Shown in pieces: positions 51,327 through 62,300 of a stretch of DNA of 64,000 nt. Below the pieces are notes generated by a model. It was not told the origin of the DNA. It was given only the letters and a program-made list of their open reading frames with translations, and searched no databases. Origin of the DNA: Mesostigma viride (lineage: Eukaryota > Streptophyta > Mesostigmatophyceae > Mesostigmatales > Mesostigmataceae); contig RPFO01000103.1 of NCBI GenBank assembly GCA_009746045.1, positions 2,211,857 through 2,275,856 on the forward strand, given 5' to 3'. Each line of letters opens with the position of its first letter. Position 1 is the stretch's first letter. Position numbers and translations under genes: made by a program.

Positions 51327-51491
51327 TTTTCTGTTTTGTCTTGGGGGGTCAAGTGGAAGCGGCGGCCAGGGACTGCCAAAAAATATTTTATGTCTCTCTG
51401 TCTACTAAGTCCGGTCGGCTTCAACATATAGTGTAATAAACAAGTTCTGGTGCCCTTCAACCAGAAGTGGACCTAGGCAATGCACAGTGGA

Positions 51492-51906
51492 TTTCATATT
51501 GCCCGTCGGGCCCATAGGGCCCAGACTCAACGTCATGCACCAGGTCCTCTGCCGCTACGGCTCTCAGCCGGCGCTCATGGACCTGGGCGGCAATCTCCAG
51601 CCCTTGTAGGGCCGCCTGCTGGGGAGCGCTGCAGGGAGCCGTTGCCGTCGCCCCGCTAGTGCCGCGCCCTGGGGGCCCGCCGGCAGGCGTGGCCATTGCT
51701 GGCCCCGCCCCACACCCGGCCGCCCCCACAGGCGGTTCCCGTGTCCCCCCCCACATCCAATTCAGGCCTTCCACGAGCCGGACCATGAGCAGCAAGCGTG
51801 CCCGCCGCCGCGTGGCTCGCTGCAGCCTGCGTCGTGAGCGCAGGCGGGACCGGTTGAGGGGCTGGACGGCCGGAACTGGGAGGGGGAACACGCCGCGCCC
51901 CCTCAC
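51492..51906 (-). pseudogene. Y1-R ORF2, N-terminal stub
   Basis: Starts VRGRGVFPLPVPAVQPL across the gag stop, then an Arg-rich region (RSRLRSRRRLQRATRRRARL). It ends at GPYGPDGQYEI where Y2-a abuts. The last 40 residues before the junction are identical to Y1-P, while the start is more diverged. Confidence 0.85.
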
Positions 51907-53076
51907 TTCTGCTTGTTGCTGGCGGAGGAGGAGGCCACCGCCCCCCCATCCACCTTGGCCAGCACCGCCGCGCTGACCCGCGCGTCGTGCTCCTTTTTGG
52001 CGGCCTTGAGAGCCCGTCGCGCCGCCCTCGTCCGCTGGCTGCCGCTCTCCACCACCGGCAGCACGAAGGCGGCCTGGGCGACCCACGCGCCCTGGCCCCG
52101 CTCGCTCTCCACCACCATGAGTGACTCCACGATGCGTGCAAAGTACTCCATGCACGCGAGCTCGGTCACCGCCGTGACTCCCAGCTCCTTCACCGCCACG
52201 TCCAGGGCGTGGCACAGGTTGACCGCGATGTCCATGCGCTCGCGACTCTGCCACCCGCTGGTCTGGCCTGGCCCACGGATGAACATGGGCTTCAGGCCCT
52301 CCAGCCGGGCCCGCAGACTGCCCCCGTACCGGTCCTTGGCCGTTTGCAGGTACTCGGGCAGCACCCGCAGCTTGTACCGGTAGTCCTCCACCTCCCAAGG
52401 GATGCTGGTGGCAGTCCCCGGCAGGGCGACCCCCTTGGTCATGGGCACAGCCAACACCTGGCCGCTCGCTGGGTCGGCGCGACCCGGTAGGCGGTCCCTG
52501 CGGCGCCGGCTGCTGCTGCGCCGGCCCGAGTCGCTGCTGCTGTCGCTGCTGCTGCTGCCGCCGCTGCTGCTGCTGCTGCTGCTGCAACGGCACGTGCGAT
52601 GGCGGCACTTGGGACACTTGGCCGTCTTGGCTCGCGCCGGTGCTGGGGCCACTGGTTTGGCGCCGGGCAGGATTGTCCCACCCCCCCGCGCCCCTTGCTG
52701 GGCCGCTGGGTGTGAGCTGTGCAAGGCATACCCCTCTGCAGGCTCCTCGTCCCCCGCCACGGACGCGGGGGCCGTCACCCATCCCCCCTGGCCGCCCCGG
52801 GGCTCTTCCCCAGTGCTTGGGCCTCCAGCCCCCGGCCACCCGGCTCCCCAGTACCCCGGAGGGGGAGCAGGCACCCAGTAACCGCCCCCTGGCACTGCTC
52901 CTTCCCCTGCCCCACTGGTGTACCCCCATGGAGGGGCTACCCCCGTGGCGTGCAGGCCACCAGCCCACAGTGGGGCTATCCCAGGATGGGTTTGAGGGGT
53001 GTGCCCACCCGGCACTCGCAGTGCAGGGCCCAATGGGGGGTGCCCTCCTCCCTGCAAGCCGGCAGGCCCCCCCCCC
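51903..53076 (-). pseudogene. gag: Y1-R gag, N-terminally truncated
   Basis: Gag fragment of about 390 residues. A Gly/Pro-rich region leads to the Cys/His cluster KCPKCRHRTCRC, then a Ser run, an SR-rich basic stretch, and the conserved C-terminal domain with ELACMEYFARIVESLMVVE. The frame stays open upstream into the A repeat, so no native start is present. Cysteine spacing matches the Y1-P gag (CxxC, then HxxCxC). Confidence 0.8.
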
Positions 53077-53548
53077 AACTGATAAAACATGCGCCGCCAT
53101 GTCTTCCTCAATAAATTGGCTGCATTGCATGCGCACGGTGACGGATGCAAGTCCGGTACAGTACTGGCGCGGCGCCCAGGTGCCACTGAACAGTTGTACT
53201 ACAAAGAACCCACTTGTACTGATTCTTTCGACATTGTACTACGTTTAGTCACTGTCTACTTCAACCCAGGTGGTCATACCACCTCCTAGGCAGGTTGTGC
53301 TACACCTGAACGAATCTTTACTAGCCTGAGCTAGTTTGAACTAGTTTGAAGTAGATTGTACTACCCTGTAGTACCACTGAAGTACTTTGAACTACACCCA
53401 AGTACTTGGAAGCAGTCCAGAGGTCATTTGCAGGGACTTTCACCCTTTCCAGGAGCATTTCTCGCAGATCAGCCATGAGGCAGCGGCACCGACTCGCACT
53501 CCGCTCCCGTTAGTCGCAAATCAGGGAGTCCAGATCGTAAGATCAACC
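53077..53548 (-). repeat. Y1 A-repeat (A1 of Y1-R)
   Basis: Inverted relative to 33,500-33,974 and over 95% alike by eye. It ends GATCAACC at 53,548, where the Y4 fragment begins. Confidence 0.9.
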
Positions 53549-53863
53549 AAACCAGCTGGTTCGGCGCTACTGCGCTCTGTCACTGGGTGGCGACATGCAG
53601 AGCCACTGGGTCTGGGTGGCTACCGACCACAACCCAGCTGACAAGGCCAGTCGGCGTGGCGCTTGGATTCCTGACTTGACCCGGTGTGGTGACGTGCATC
53701 CCAACCCTGGGCCTGAGGGGGCGCGACGCCCTCGGGACTTGGCACTTTTGGAGGGCACAGTCAACCCTGTGTCTATACCTTGCCAGCGTACCGGCGGGCG
53801 GCGGCTGTCTACGTGGCGTGGGCGCCACCTGGCCCTGTCGACCCAGCTGACGCGGAAGCCATT
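53549..53863 (+). pseudogene. Y4 fragment: RNase H end, 2A-like motif, recombinase start
   Basis: A 315-bp plus-strand scrap of a fourth YR element family. It encodes WVWVATDHNPADKASR (last RNase H Asp; compare RNPADAPSR in Y1), then the 2A-like GDVHPNPGP (53,688-53,714), then LLEGTVNP. After a frame change near 53,780 it continues in AYRRAAAVYVAWA, matching the recombinase start of Y1/Y2. It is bounded by Y1-R A1 on the left and Y1-Q B2 on the right. Confidence 0.75.
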
Positions 53864-54017
53864 TCCTCTGTGCATGCTTTCAGGTTCACTTTGTTTGAGA
53901 AGGCACCAGAACTTGTTTATTGCAAAATTATATGCTTAAGCCGCTTGCAGGCCTTGGTAGACCGAGAGACTGGCAAATTGTGCGCAAGTCCCAGGCGGCT
54001 GCCACCATATAACACCC
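53864..54017 (-). repeat. Y1 B2 repeat (B1 at 54,542-54,695)
   Basis: A 154-bp direct repeat flanking linker plus A2, the split-direct-repeat signature. In element sense the outer end is ATGCACAGAGGA. AATAAACAAGTTCTGG inside it matches the Y2 polyadenylation region. Confidence 0.9.
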
Positions 54018-54066
54018 CCAGAGACAACAAACAAACAAACAAACAAAAGAGGGTGGGTGGGTGGGG
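54018..54066 (+). other. Y1 linker with (AAAC)n and G-quadruplex motif
   Basis: The plus strand carries five AAAC-like units and then GGGTGGGTGGGTGGGG (54,051-54,066). In element sense it is C-rich and starts right after A2, as in Y2 and Y3. Confidence 0.85.
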
Positions 54067-54541
54067 AAAACTGATAAAGCATGCGCCGCCATGTCTTCCT
54101 CAATAAATTGGCTGCATTGCATGCGCACGGTGACGAATGCAAGTCCGGTACAGTACTGGCGCGGCGCCTAGGTGCCACTGACCAGTTGTACTACAAAGAA
54201 CCCACTTGTACTGATTCTTTCGACATTGTACTACGTTTAGTCACTGTCTACTTCAACCCAGGTGGTCATACCACCTCCTAGGCAGGTTGTGCTACACCTG
54301 AACGAATCTTTACTAGCCTGAGCTAGTTTGAACTAGTTTGAAGTAGATTGTACTACCCTGTAGTACCAATGAAGTACTTTGAACTACATCCAAGTACTTG
54401 GAAACAGTCCAGAGGTCATTTGCAGGGACTTTCACCCTTTCCAGGAGCATTTCTCGCAGATCAGCCATGAGGCAGCGGCACCGACTCGCACTCCGCTCCC
54501 CTTAGTCGCAAATCAGGGAATCCAGATCGTAAGATCAACCA
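54067..54541 (-). repeat. Y1 A2 repeat (Y1-Q)
   Basis: Inverted copy of 33,500-33,974, flanked by the two B repeats. Confidence 0.92.
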
Positions 54542-54747
54542 TCCTCTGTGCATGCTTTCAGGTTCACTTTGTTTGAGAAGGCACCAGAACTTGTTTATTG
54601 CAAAATTATATGCTTAAGCCGCTTGCAGGCCTTGGTAGACCGAGAGACTGGCAAATTGTGCGCAAGTCCCAGGCGGCTGCCACCATATAACACCCGCATC
54701 TCCAACCTGGCCGTCCCCGGCCGCATCTGGAGTGGTTGTAGAGGGGG

Positions 54748-54950
54748 AAGCCCTAGCGTGGCTGCTAGAGTGCGCCTCCCCTGCACCTGTTAACGCAGGT
54801 ACCCGCAGAGCCCTAGTGTATCCACTAGAGTGCGCCCCGCCGGCTCTGTCCAAGGCAGGATACGGTCGAAGGTTAGCCAAACTGGAAATCAGGATGATGG
54901 CGCGACGCCCAAAACCAGCAGGGCCCCAGCGTGTCCACTGGAGTGCGCCC
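54748..54950 (-). promoter_or_regulatory. three hairpin motifs in Y1-Q 3' UTR
   Basis: 54,748-54,778 (stem CTAG/CTAG), 54,811-54,838 (CTAG/CTAG) and 54,921-54,950 (CCAG/CTGG). Each is bordered by GGCGCACT and GGGC in element sense. The third shows the paired T-A to C-G exchange. Confidence 0.75.
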
Positions 54951-55000
54951 TGCCGACTCCTCCAACGGAGCTGCATCGTTTTATACTGCGCCCCCCCGGC

Positions 55001-57069
55001 CTAGACCGGGGCAGGCGCATCCCCACACTGGCTACTGCCAGTGTGAACTCCACTGAGCGGGGGGAACTCCTCAGCCAGCAACCACACCCACCGCGGCACT
55101 TGCACCGCTAGAGCATGGTGCAGGCCCACGTAGTGGTCCACCGACTTGAACTGGCGCCAACGCCCGCGCTTCTGGATGTCTGGGAGTGAAACGCCCTGCA
55201 GGTAGTCGTACGTTGCCCCACCATGTCGCATGGAGTAGGGCGGAAACATCCCCCGCAGGCCCAGAACATCCCACGCCGCGTGCCACCGACGAGAGAACTG
55301 GCTGTAGTTGAGGCTCCCAAACAAGGGCTCCTCGGGCTCCCGCCCAGCGCACAGGCGCTCGAGCACGTACAGCGAGAGGGGGTCCTGCACCACCACCGCC
55401 TGTGCACCCCCCTTGGCTGTCTTGGGATCCCGCAGAAGCAGCGCGCCCAGGCCTCGCTGCCCCAGGCGACGGTCGCCGCGCAGCGCCACGTCCCCACTCG
55501 GAGCTTGAAGGCCTCCCCGATGCGCAGGTATTGCTGGAAAGTGATGACGCACACGGCTGCTGCCATGGGCGCCCCCTGCCAGCGGAGGATCTGCACCACC
55601 AGGTAGAGCAGCTCCCACGGCACCGGATTGGGGCTATGGGTTTGCACGCGTCGCTGCTACCCGTACAGGAGTCGGCGGGCCTCGCGCCACCCCTGCACTT
55701 GGCTGGGGTAGTACAGTTGCAGCCCACACAGCGCCCTCATGCACATGGAACGCCCTGCTCCCCCTCCATCCTCGTAGACAGACACGAGCCACTCGCAGAA
55801 CACGCTCTCCGCTTCCTCCGGCGGTACAGCACCATAGGGCTCAGCCCAAAGAAGGTACGCGATCACTGCGCGATGGTAGCTGCACAGGGTCGCGGGCAGC
55901 ACGGTGCTCTCCAGTAGCTCCTGCCGCCCTCCAGGCCCCGGGTTACTCTCCACATCGCCATCGGCGGTAAGGTCCCGCACCCACCGGCCCCGGCTGGGCG
56001 CGTCAGCGGGGTTTCGCTCCGAGCGGATGTACACCCAGTGGTACCTGGTGTTGCTGGCACAGCCCAGGGCGGCAGCGCGGCGGCACCACGTGTTGAGGCG
56101 GTAAGATGATGACCGCCCCTTCACCAGTGCGCCCAGAACGGCGGTGTTATCCACCAGCCGTACGTGCCGTCGCCCCCACCGGGCCCGCGTGCGCAGCCCC
56201 CACTCCAGGCTCTGCACGGCTGCGCGCGCCTCTTTCTCATTGATGTGCGCACCCGCGTCCCTCCACCGGTGTTTCACCGCCACACGCCAGCGGGCGGTCG
56301 CCACCGCCCGATGTTCCCTCTCCCCCGTTCGCTCCACACCGACCTCTTCCGACCCGACACACAGAGTCTTCCACCCCTTCATCTCACGGCAGTTGGACAA
56401 AGCTTTCACGTCTGCCTCTGCCAGACGGGCGTACACCACACCGGAGCCCCGGCTCGACGCGTCACTGGCCACGACGGTGGTGTCCAGCGGCTGGTTGCGC
56501 TGCGCATGCACCAGGGGAGCCAGGCAGACAGCCGCCCAGAGCTCCCGGCGCACACTTGCCCAGAGTTGGAAGCGTCCTCCCTTGCGGAGGGCCAGCACTT
56601 GGTGGAGCATCCTGTAGGCATGGAACCAGATGCTTAGCAGACTCCTGCGAAGCAGTTGGATCCATACCCAGCGTCCCAGTAGGGAGGCCAGCTCATGGTA
56701 GCTTGCTCGTCCCCGGGCCAGCACCGCCTCAGTGTCATGGACGAGGAGGGCTAGTCGCTTCGCCGACGGCCACAAGCTCCCATCTTGGTGAAACTCGATG
56801 CCCAGGATCTCCACAGCTTGGCCCTCCCGCGCCCGCTCGACCTTTTTCTCATTCACCACCAGGCCAGCTGGCGCGTAGCACTCAGTGCATGCGCGGTCCA
56901 GCAGCGCGTTCGCCTCCGCTGCGCTGCGCGCGTGTGTGGTGCCCAGGTCGTCGATCATGACCAACTGCGCCGGCCGAGGAGGGTCCTCGGGCAGCAGCTG
57001 CCAGTCAAGCTCGGCGGCCCCCACCAACTCCATCCACTCCCGTCCTCCCTCACGCACGGTGCGCACCCC
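55001..57069 (-). pseudogene. Y1-Q ORF2: RT end, RNase H, 2A, recombinase with two lesions
   Basis: Open from 57,069 to 55,657: RT motif C MIDDLG, RNase H (SDASSRGSG, NEKEARAA, LVDNTAV, RNPADAPSRG), and 2A-like DVESNPGP at 55,956-55,933. In the recombinase a TAG replaces the TGG found in Y2 (LLYG-stop versus LLAGW). One G is missing in the run after CTCCGAGTG (4 here, 5 in Y2), shifting the frame near 55,490. The catalytic end is still legible: PYSMRHGGAT, GRW and DHYVG. RT-RNase H and the 2A site would still be made, but not the recombinase. Confidence 0.85.
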
Positions 57070-57578
57070 TGATTGATCTTACGATCGGGATTCCCTGATT
57101 TTGCCTGGGGGAGCGGAGGGATGGAGGTGCGCCGCTACCTTGGAGGCGCTACACCGTTGCCCAGTGGTGCAAGTCGACATGCGGGAGCCAAACGGGGTGG
57201 GCACGCCCTCTCTGGAGGGTCTGACAGCCTTGGATGGGCCTCAGATGTAGTTCGAACTAGTTCAAAGTTAGTACAGGTAGTACAAACTAGTTCAAACGAG
57301 TTCAATCTACTTCAACTAGTATCCAGGGACCCTCAAGATATGCCAGGTGGTTGCTGAACGGTTCTGGCATGACAGAACATGTGTGACATCATAAAAATGT
57401 AGTACAATGTTGAAAAAAGTAGTATCAGGGTCCTAGATCTAGTACAGTAGTATTCTGAGGTCATTCTTACATGGAGCGCCGCGCCAGCGGGGCGCCGCAC
57501 TTGCGTGTGTCACGGATGCAACGTTGATGCGATGTATTTCAAGGTGGTGATGGCTGCCAAGCCAGCTTATCAGTTTTC
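57070..57578 (+). repeat. Y2-b A1 repeat
   Basis: 509 bp, near-identical to 62,692-63,200. Unlike A2 it is followed by the leader (ACACAACTAGAGC) and has no quadruplex motif. Confidence 0.92.
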
Positions 57579-57819
57579 AACACAACTAGAGCAATACTTC
57601 ACCGTTTTTGACAAAGTTGGTGTCAAACTAATCGTGAGACAATAGCCGACAACATTTTGACGGTTTTCGCACCAAGTTTTGACGGGTTTGCGCAACGGGA
57701 GTAAAAGTCCGCAAGGTAGAACTGAGTGACAAATTTTCAGTCCGAAATTTTTCTCAGTCTCCAAGATTGCGGAATATTGAGCCTAGTTGTGAGAAATTTC
57801 TTCATCTTTGAATTCTATA

Positions 57820-58530
57820 ATGGCTAGTGATCACGAAGACACCACCCTTGAGGCAGTAGACCGAGATTTCTTATTAAATGTGAAAAAATCGTATTTTCAG
57901 GGGGGCAAGGAGTTGTTAACGACTTTGAAGTTCTTGACTGAGTATCTCGGTCCAAACTGGGCCCAAAGGCTTACTACTATGTCTGAGGGTCGTTTGACAT
58001 CCTTGGGACAGTTTCTCAAGACTGCAGGGCTCCAGATTAGTGAGGGGTCAAGTGATTCCGACATGGGTTCCATGTTGTGCAAGGCCATTACTCTAGAGAT
58101 GAAGAAGCCCCCAGTGGCCACTGGGGGCAAGGGGAAGACTGGTCCAGCCAGGGGCGAAAGGACCCGAAAGGATCCTCCCAGCAACGGCACCGACGAGGAA
58201 GAGGAGGACGCGACGAGCTCTGAGGATTTTTTGGACGCGCGCGAGCAGCTGGCCCCTGCTGCTGCTCGCGCCAAGGGAAAGAAGTCTCAGGGCAGGAACC
58301 GAAAGCTGGCAGAGAATGCTGCCCTTCTGGCGGGCGTCCGCGAGCTCATCGGAGCGGAGTTGCAAGCCCTGGCGCGGGGGAAGAGGAGGGACGCGAGGAA
58401 AGGGAAGAGCCAGCGCGAGGACAAGGGGGGCAAGGGCCATCCGAAGAGCAAGCGCCAGGAGAAGAGACGCGCGCGGCGCGGGAGCAGCCCAGGCTCGACA
58501 GACACCAGCAGTGGGAGCGACGAGAGTCGC

Positions 58531-58578
<48 letters not shown>

Positions 58579-59319
58579 TCCGACAGCGAGAGCAGAGGCC
58601 GTGGCAGGGGCAGGGGTGGCGCTCGGTCGCGCCGCGACAAGTCCCGGGAGCGACGTGGGCATGGCAGGGGCCGTTCTGCGGAGCCCAAGGGGCGTCGGGA
58701 TCGCTCCCGCGAGCGTCGCAAGGAGCGGCAGCGGTCCAGCAGCCGGAGCACGAGTCGGGACTCCTCCCAGCGGAGCTCGCGTCGATCGCGGGAGCGTGTG
58801 AGGGAGAGAGACCTGCGCCGAACCACCAAGGGGGTGCGTCTCCCCCGGCGAGCTTTCAAAGTGGCCTGGCGCCTGTTGGTCAAGGACCGCGACGACAGGG
58901 TGCTGCCGCTGCAGGTGCTGGATGCGCGCCAGGTCGCGCACGGGAGCCTGCAGGCCCGCTTGGCCCTTCGCAAGGAGCAGGAGGGCGTTGGGGCTGCACC
59001 GGGAGCCCCCCGCGGGTGGAAGAACAGCACGCACCATCTGGTGTGCAACAACCTGACCTACATTCTGGATGTGGCCATCCAAGAGCTGGGGGAGGATGTG
59101 GTGACGGAGCTGGCCTGCTTCGAGTACCTGGCGCGTGTGGTCGAGGCGTTCCTCATGGTGGAGAAGACCAGCGGCTGGAACAACGGGGCGATGCACCTGC
59201 TGCCACTGGTGGAGGGCAGTACTATTGGAAGCGCAGCAGCCCGGGCAGCGCGGAAGGCGGCTCGCCAGGAGGCGGAGCTGGCATCGGCGGCGGCGGCGGC
59301 GGCCAAAAAGGACAAGTGA
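57820..59319 (+). CDS. gag: Y2 gag, SR-rich
   Basis: A 499-residue gag-like protein. ATG at 57,820 gives MASDHED, matching the Y1 gag start. Residues 1-95 form the N-terminal helical domain. An acidic Ser/Glu stretch (DEEEEDATSSED) follows, then a Lys-rich region, a poly-Ser tract (about 245-260) and a long RS/RD-repeat region (about 265-345) like splicing-factor SR domains, here likely for RNA binding. The C-terminal domain (ELACFEYLARVVEAFLMVE) is shared with Y1. The Cys/His cluster of the Y1 gag is absent. It ends AAAAAKKDK, with the TGA overlapping the ORF2 frame. This is the only complete gag in the window. Confidence 0.87.
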
Positions 59320-62300
59320 GGGGCAGGGGTGTGCTCCCGCTGCCAGTGAAGATGGTCCCCCGCTCGACCGCAGCCGCCTGCGATCCAACCGCAGGCTGCA
59401 GCGCGCTCTGCGTGCCAGAGCAAGGCTGCGGTGTCAAGAGCGGGCCACAAGGGGCCTGAACTGGCTGTGGGGCAGGACCCGGGAACGGTCCGGTGGACCG
59501 GCGGTGCAGCAGCAGGCTATTACTGCGAGCCCCTGCACCGTCGCCCAAAGGGCCGCCCTACAAGGGATGGAGGATGCTGCCCGCGTCTACAACCGCCGGC
59601 TTACCGCCGTAGCGGAGGCGACAGACACGGGGGACGCAGAGCCCGCGCCATACGGGCCGGGCGGTCAATACGAAATTATTGACCCGGAGAGGCTGGCACT
59701 GCCAAAAGGAGGAGCTGCAGGTAGTGTCAAGCTGCTGGACTGCCTGCCGGAGGCATGGCAGAGGACGTATGAGGACATAAACAACATTCTACAAAGATGC
59801 GACGCGGAGGCGGGGGCGTGGATGCGGCGGGGCCGGGTGTCTCATGGTTGTGCAAGCGATGCGGCGTACGCACGACTGAGCATCAGGCTGGCGGAGACGC
59901 GGATGATCGAGTACAGTGAGGAGGCGCCCCTGTGGTGAACGGCTGTTTTGCCGTCCCCAAGAAAGACCCCGGGGTTGTGGAGCCCAGCGAACGACGGCAG
60001 CGGTTTATAGGGAATATGGTGCCGTGCAACCGGCGCTTCCTCAAGCCGCCTACCTGTTACCTGCCTAACTTGGGCGAGGTCGCTGAGCTGAGTGTGGGGG
60101 CGCCATGCTATTCGGGCAAGACAGACCTTGACACCTACTATTACCGGTTCGAGGTACCTGAGAGCTGGCGCCCCTATTTCTCGCTGCCCCCCGTGTGGTC
60201 CGATGAGGTCGGCCAGCTGGGACGACGGCGAAAGTTGTACCCCAGGTTCCGGGTCCTTGTCATGGGCTGGAGCCACTCGGTGGTCCTTGCACAGGTTGCC
60301 CACCTGCACTGTCTCTACGGGGCGGGGTGCTCGATGCCAAGAGAGGGCTGTCATATCCCATGCACTTGATGGGGGTGCGCACAGTGCGCGGGGATGGCAT
60401 GGACCGGCTGGAGTTGGTGGAGAGCGCAGCCAGTGCAGCGTGGCGGCTGCTGCCGGAGGATCCCCCACATCCCGCTCAGCTGGTCATGATCGATGATCTG
60501 GGGGTCACCCATGGGCGGAGCGCGGAGGAGACCAACGCCGTGCTCACCAAGGCGTGCGAGGAGAGCTACGGTCCCAAGGGGTTGGTGGTCAACGAGAAGA
60601 AGGTGGAGAGAGCTGAGGAGGGGCGCCCGGTGGAAATCTTGGGGATTGAGTTCTGCCAGGACGGGTCCATGCGGCCGAGCGCGGCCCGGATGGCGGCCTT
60701 GGTGCGCGACACGCAGGCAATGCTGGGGCGTGGACGGGCCACTTACCACCAACTGGCCTCGTTGCTGGGACGGTGGGTGTGGGTCCACTTGCTGCGTCGG
60801 GGTCTACTGTCCATCTGGTTTCACGCCTACCGCTTGCTGCAGCAAGTCCTGGTGCACAAGCGGGGCTGGAGCTATCGGCTGTGGGGTAGTGTAAGGGAAG
60901 AGCTCCAGGCTGCAATGGACTTGGCCCCGCTGGTGCATGCGCAGCGCGACCAGCCCCTGAGCTGCACCGTGGTGGCCACTGATGCGTCAACCCACGGTTC
61001 TGGGGTGGTGTACAGCCGGTGGGAGGCGCCTGCGGTGCGTGGCCTGTCCAACTGTCGGGAGCGGAAGGGCTGGAAGACGCTCTGTGTGGACTCTGAGACG
61101 GCCAGCGTGGAGCGCACAGGGGAGATTGAGCACCGAGCCATGGCAGCGGCGCAGTGGCGCACCGCTCTTGCCCACCGGTGGCTCGATCCCTCGGCCCACA
61201 TCAACGAGAAGGAGATTCGTGCGGCTGTGCAAGGGATCGAGTGGGGCCTGCGCTCACAGGTTCACTGGCAGCAACGTCACGTGCGGCTGGTGGACAATTC
61301 GGCAGTTGTCGGTGCGCTCGTCAAAGGGCGTTCGTCGTCCTACCGGCTGAACGCCTGGTGCCGCCGGGCGATCGCGCTAGGGCTGGCCAGCAACACCCGC
61401 TACCACTGGGTGTATGTGAGGTCGGAGCGCAACCCGGCCGACGCGCCCAGTCGTGGTCGATGGGTGCGCAACCTCACTGCGGATGGCGACGTGGAGAGCA
61501 ATCCGGGGCCACATGGGCGGCAGGAATTGCTGGAGGCCACTGTGCAGCCCAGCACGCTAGCTGCATATCACCGAGCGCTGAGGGCGTACGTGGAGTATGG
61601 TCAACCCCTCGCTCCCGTGGCCAAGACGGAGGCGGAAGGCGTCTTTTGTGAGTGGCTGGTCAGCGTGTATGAGGAAGGGGGAAGCCGGACCATGGTTGTG
61701 CGCGCATTATGCGGGCTGCAGCTGTACTTCCCCAACGAGATTAAGGGGTGGTACGAGGCGCGTCGCTTGCTGGCCGGCTGGGCGCGACGAGTTCCCGTGC
61801 AGAGCCCTCACCCCGTCCCGTGGCAGCTACTGTACCTCGTGGCAAACATTCTTCGTGCACAAGGCTCGATATTAGCTGCCTGCTGCTGCATCATTGTTTT
61901 TCAGCAATACTTGCGCATCGGAGAAGCGTTCAAGCTTCGCGTGGGGGACGTGGCTCTGCGCGGGGACTTCCGCCTGGGGCCCAGTAACCAGGGTGCGCTG
62001 CTGCTACGCGACCCCAAGACAGCCAAGGGCCAGGCCCAGGCAGTGGTGGTTGTTGAGCCCCTTTCACTCACGTTGCTTGGCGCCCTGTGTGCTGGGCGGG
62101 CGCACGAGGAGCTGCTCTTTGGCGCACTCAGCTACAGCCGTTTCTTGCGGCGGTGGCACGCCGCCTGGGACCTCCTTGGCTTGCGGGGGATGTTTTCACC
62201 CTACAGCATGCGCCACGGGGGGGCCACCCATGACTACCTGCGCGGGGTACCAATCGCGGACATCCAAAAGCGTGGCCGGTGGCGCCAGTTTTCGTCCGTG

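Larger units (their letters stand above)
46788..51491 (+). mobile_element. Y2-a: YR retrotransposon lacking gag, with captured poly(A)
   Basis: A repeat (46,788-47,296), then part of B (47,298-47,410) ending in 25 A (47,411-47,435), joined directly to the start of ORF2. Then come ORF2 (47,440-50,589), B1 (50,657-50,802), A2 (50,803-51,311), C-rich linker and B2 (51,346-51,491). gag and the 5' leader are missing compared with Y2-b. The left flank is Y1 ORF2 (plus strand, start of recombinase). The right flank is Y1 ORF2 start on the minus strand, so the two flanks do not form one empty site. Confidence 0.88.
51492..53548 (-). mobile_element. Y1-R: 5' part of a Y1-type element, minus strand
   Basis: Read on minus: A1 repeat (53,548-53,077), a gag lacking its N-terminal domain (53,076-51,903), then ORF2 to 51,492, where Y2-a B2 begins. 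The gag is joined to the A repeat through an 11-G run, so the 5' leader and gag start are deleted. It faces Y1-P head to head. Confidence 0.85.
53864..57069 (-). mobile_element. Y1-Q: Y1-type element, minus strand, 3' half
   Basis: On minus from 57,069: RT to recombinase (57,069 to about 55,001), 3' UTR with three hairpins (55,000-54,696), B1 (54,695-54,542), A2 (54,541-54,067), linker with quadruplex motif (54,066-54,018), B2 (54,017-53,864). The 5' half continues at 63,381-64,000 beyond the inserted Y2-b and runs off the window. Its B2 end lies within Y4. Confidence 0.88.

Noticed and set aside
58093-59388. 431-codon minus-strand ORF opposite the Y2 gag
   Set aside because: It is a shadow of the GC-rich, RS-repeat gag frame, with no conservation in the other elements.
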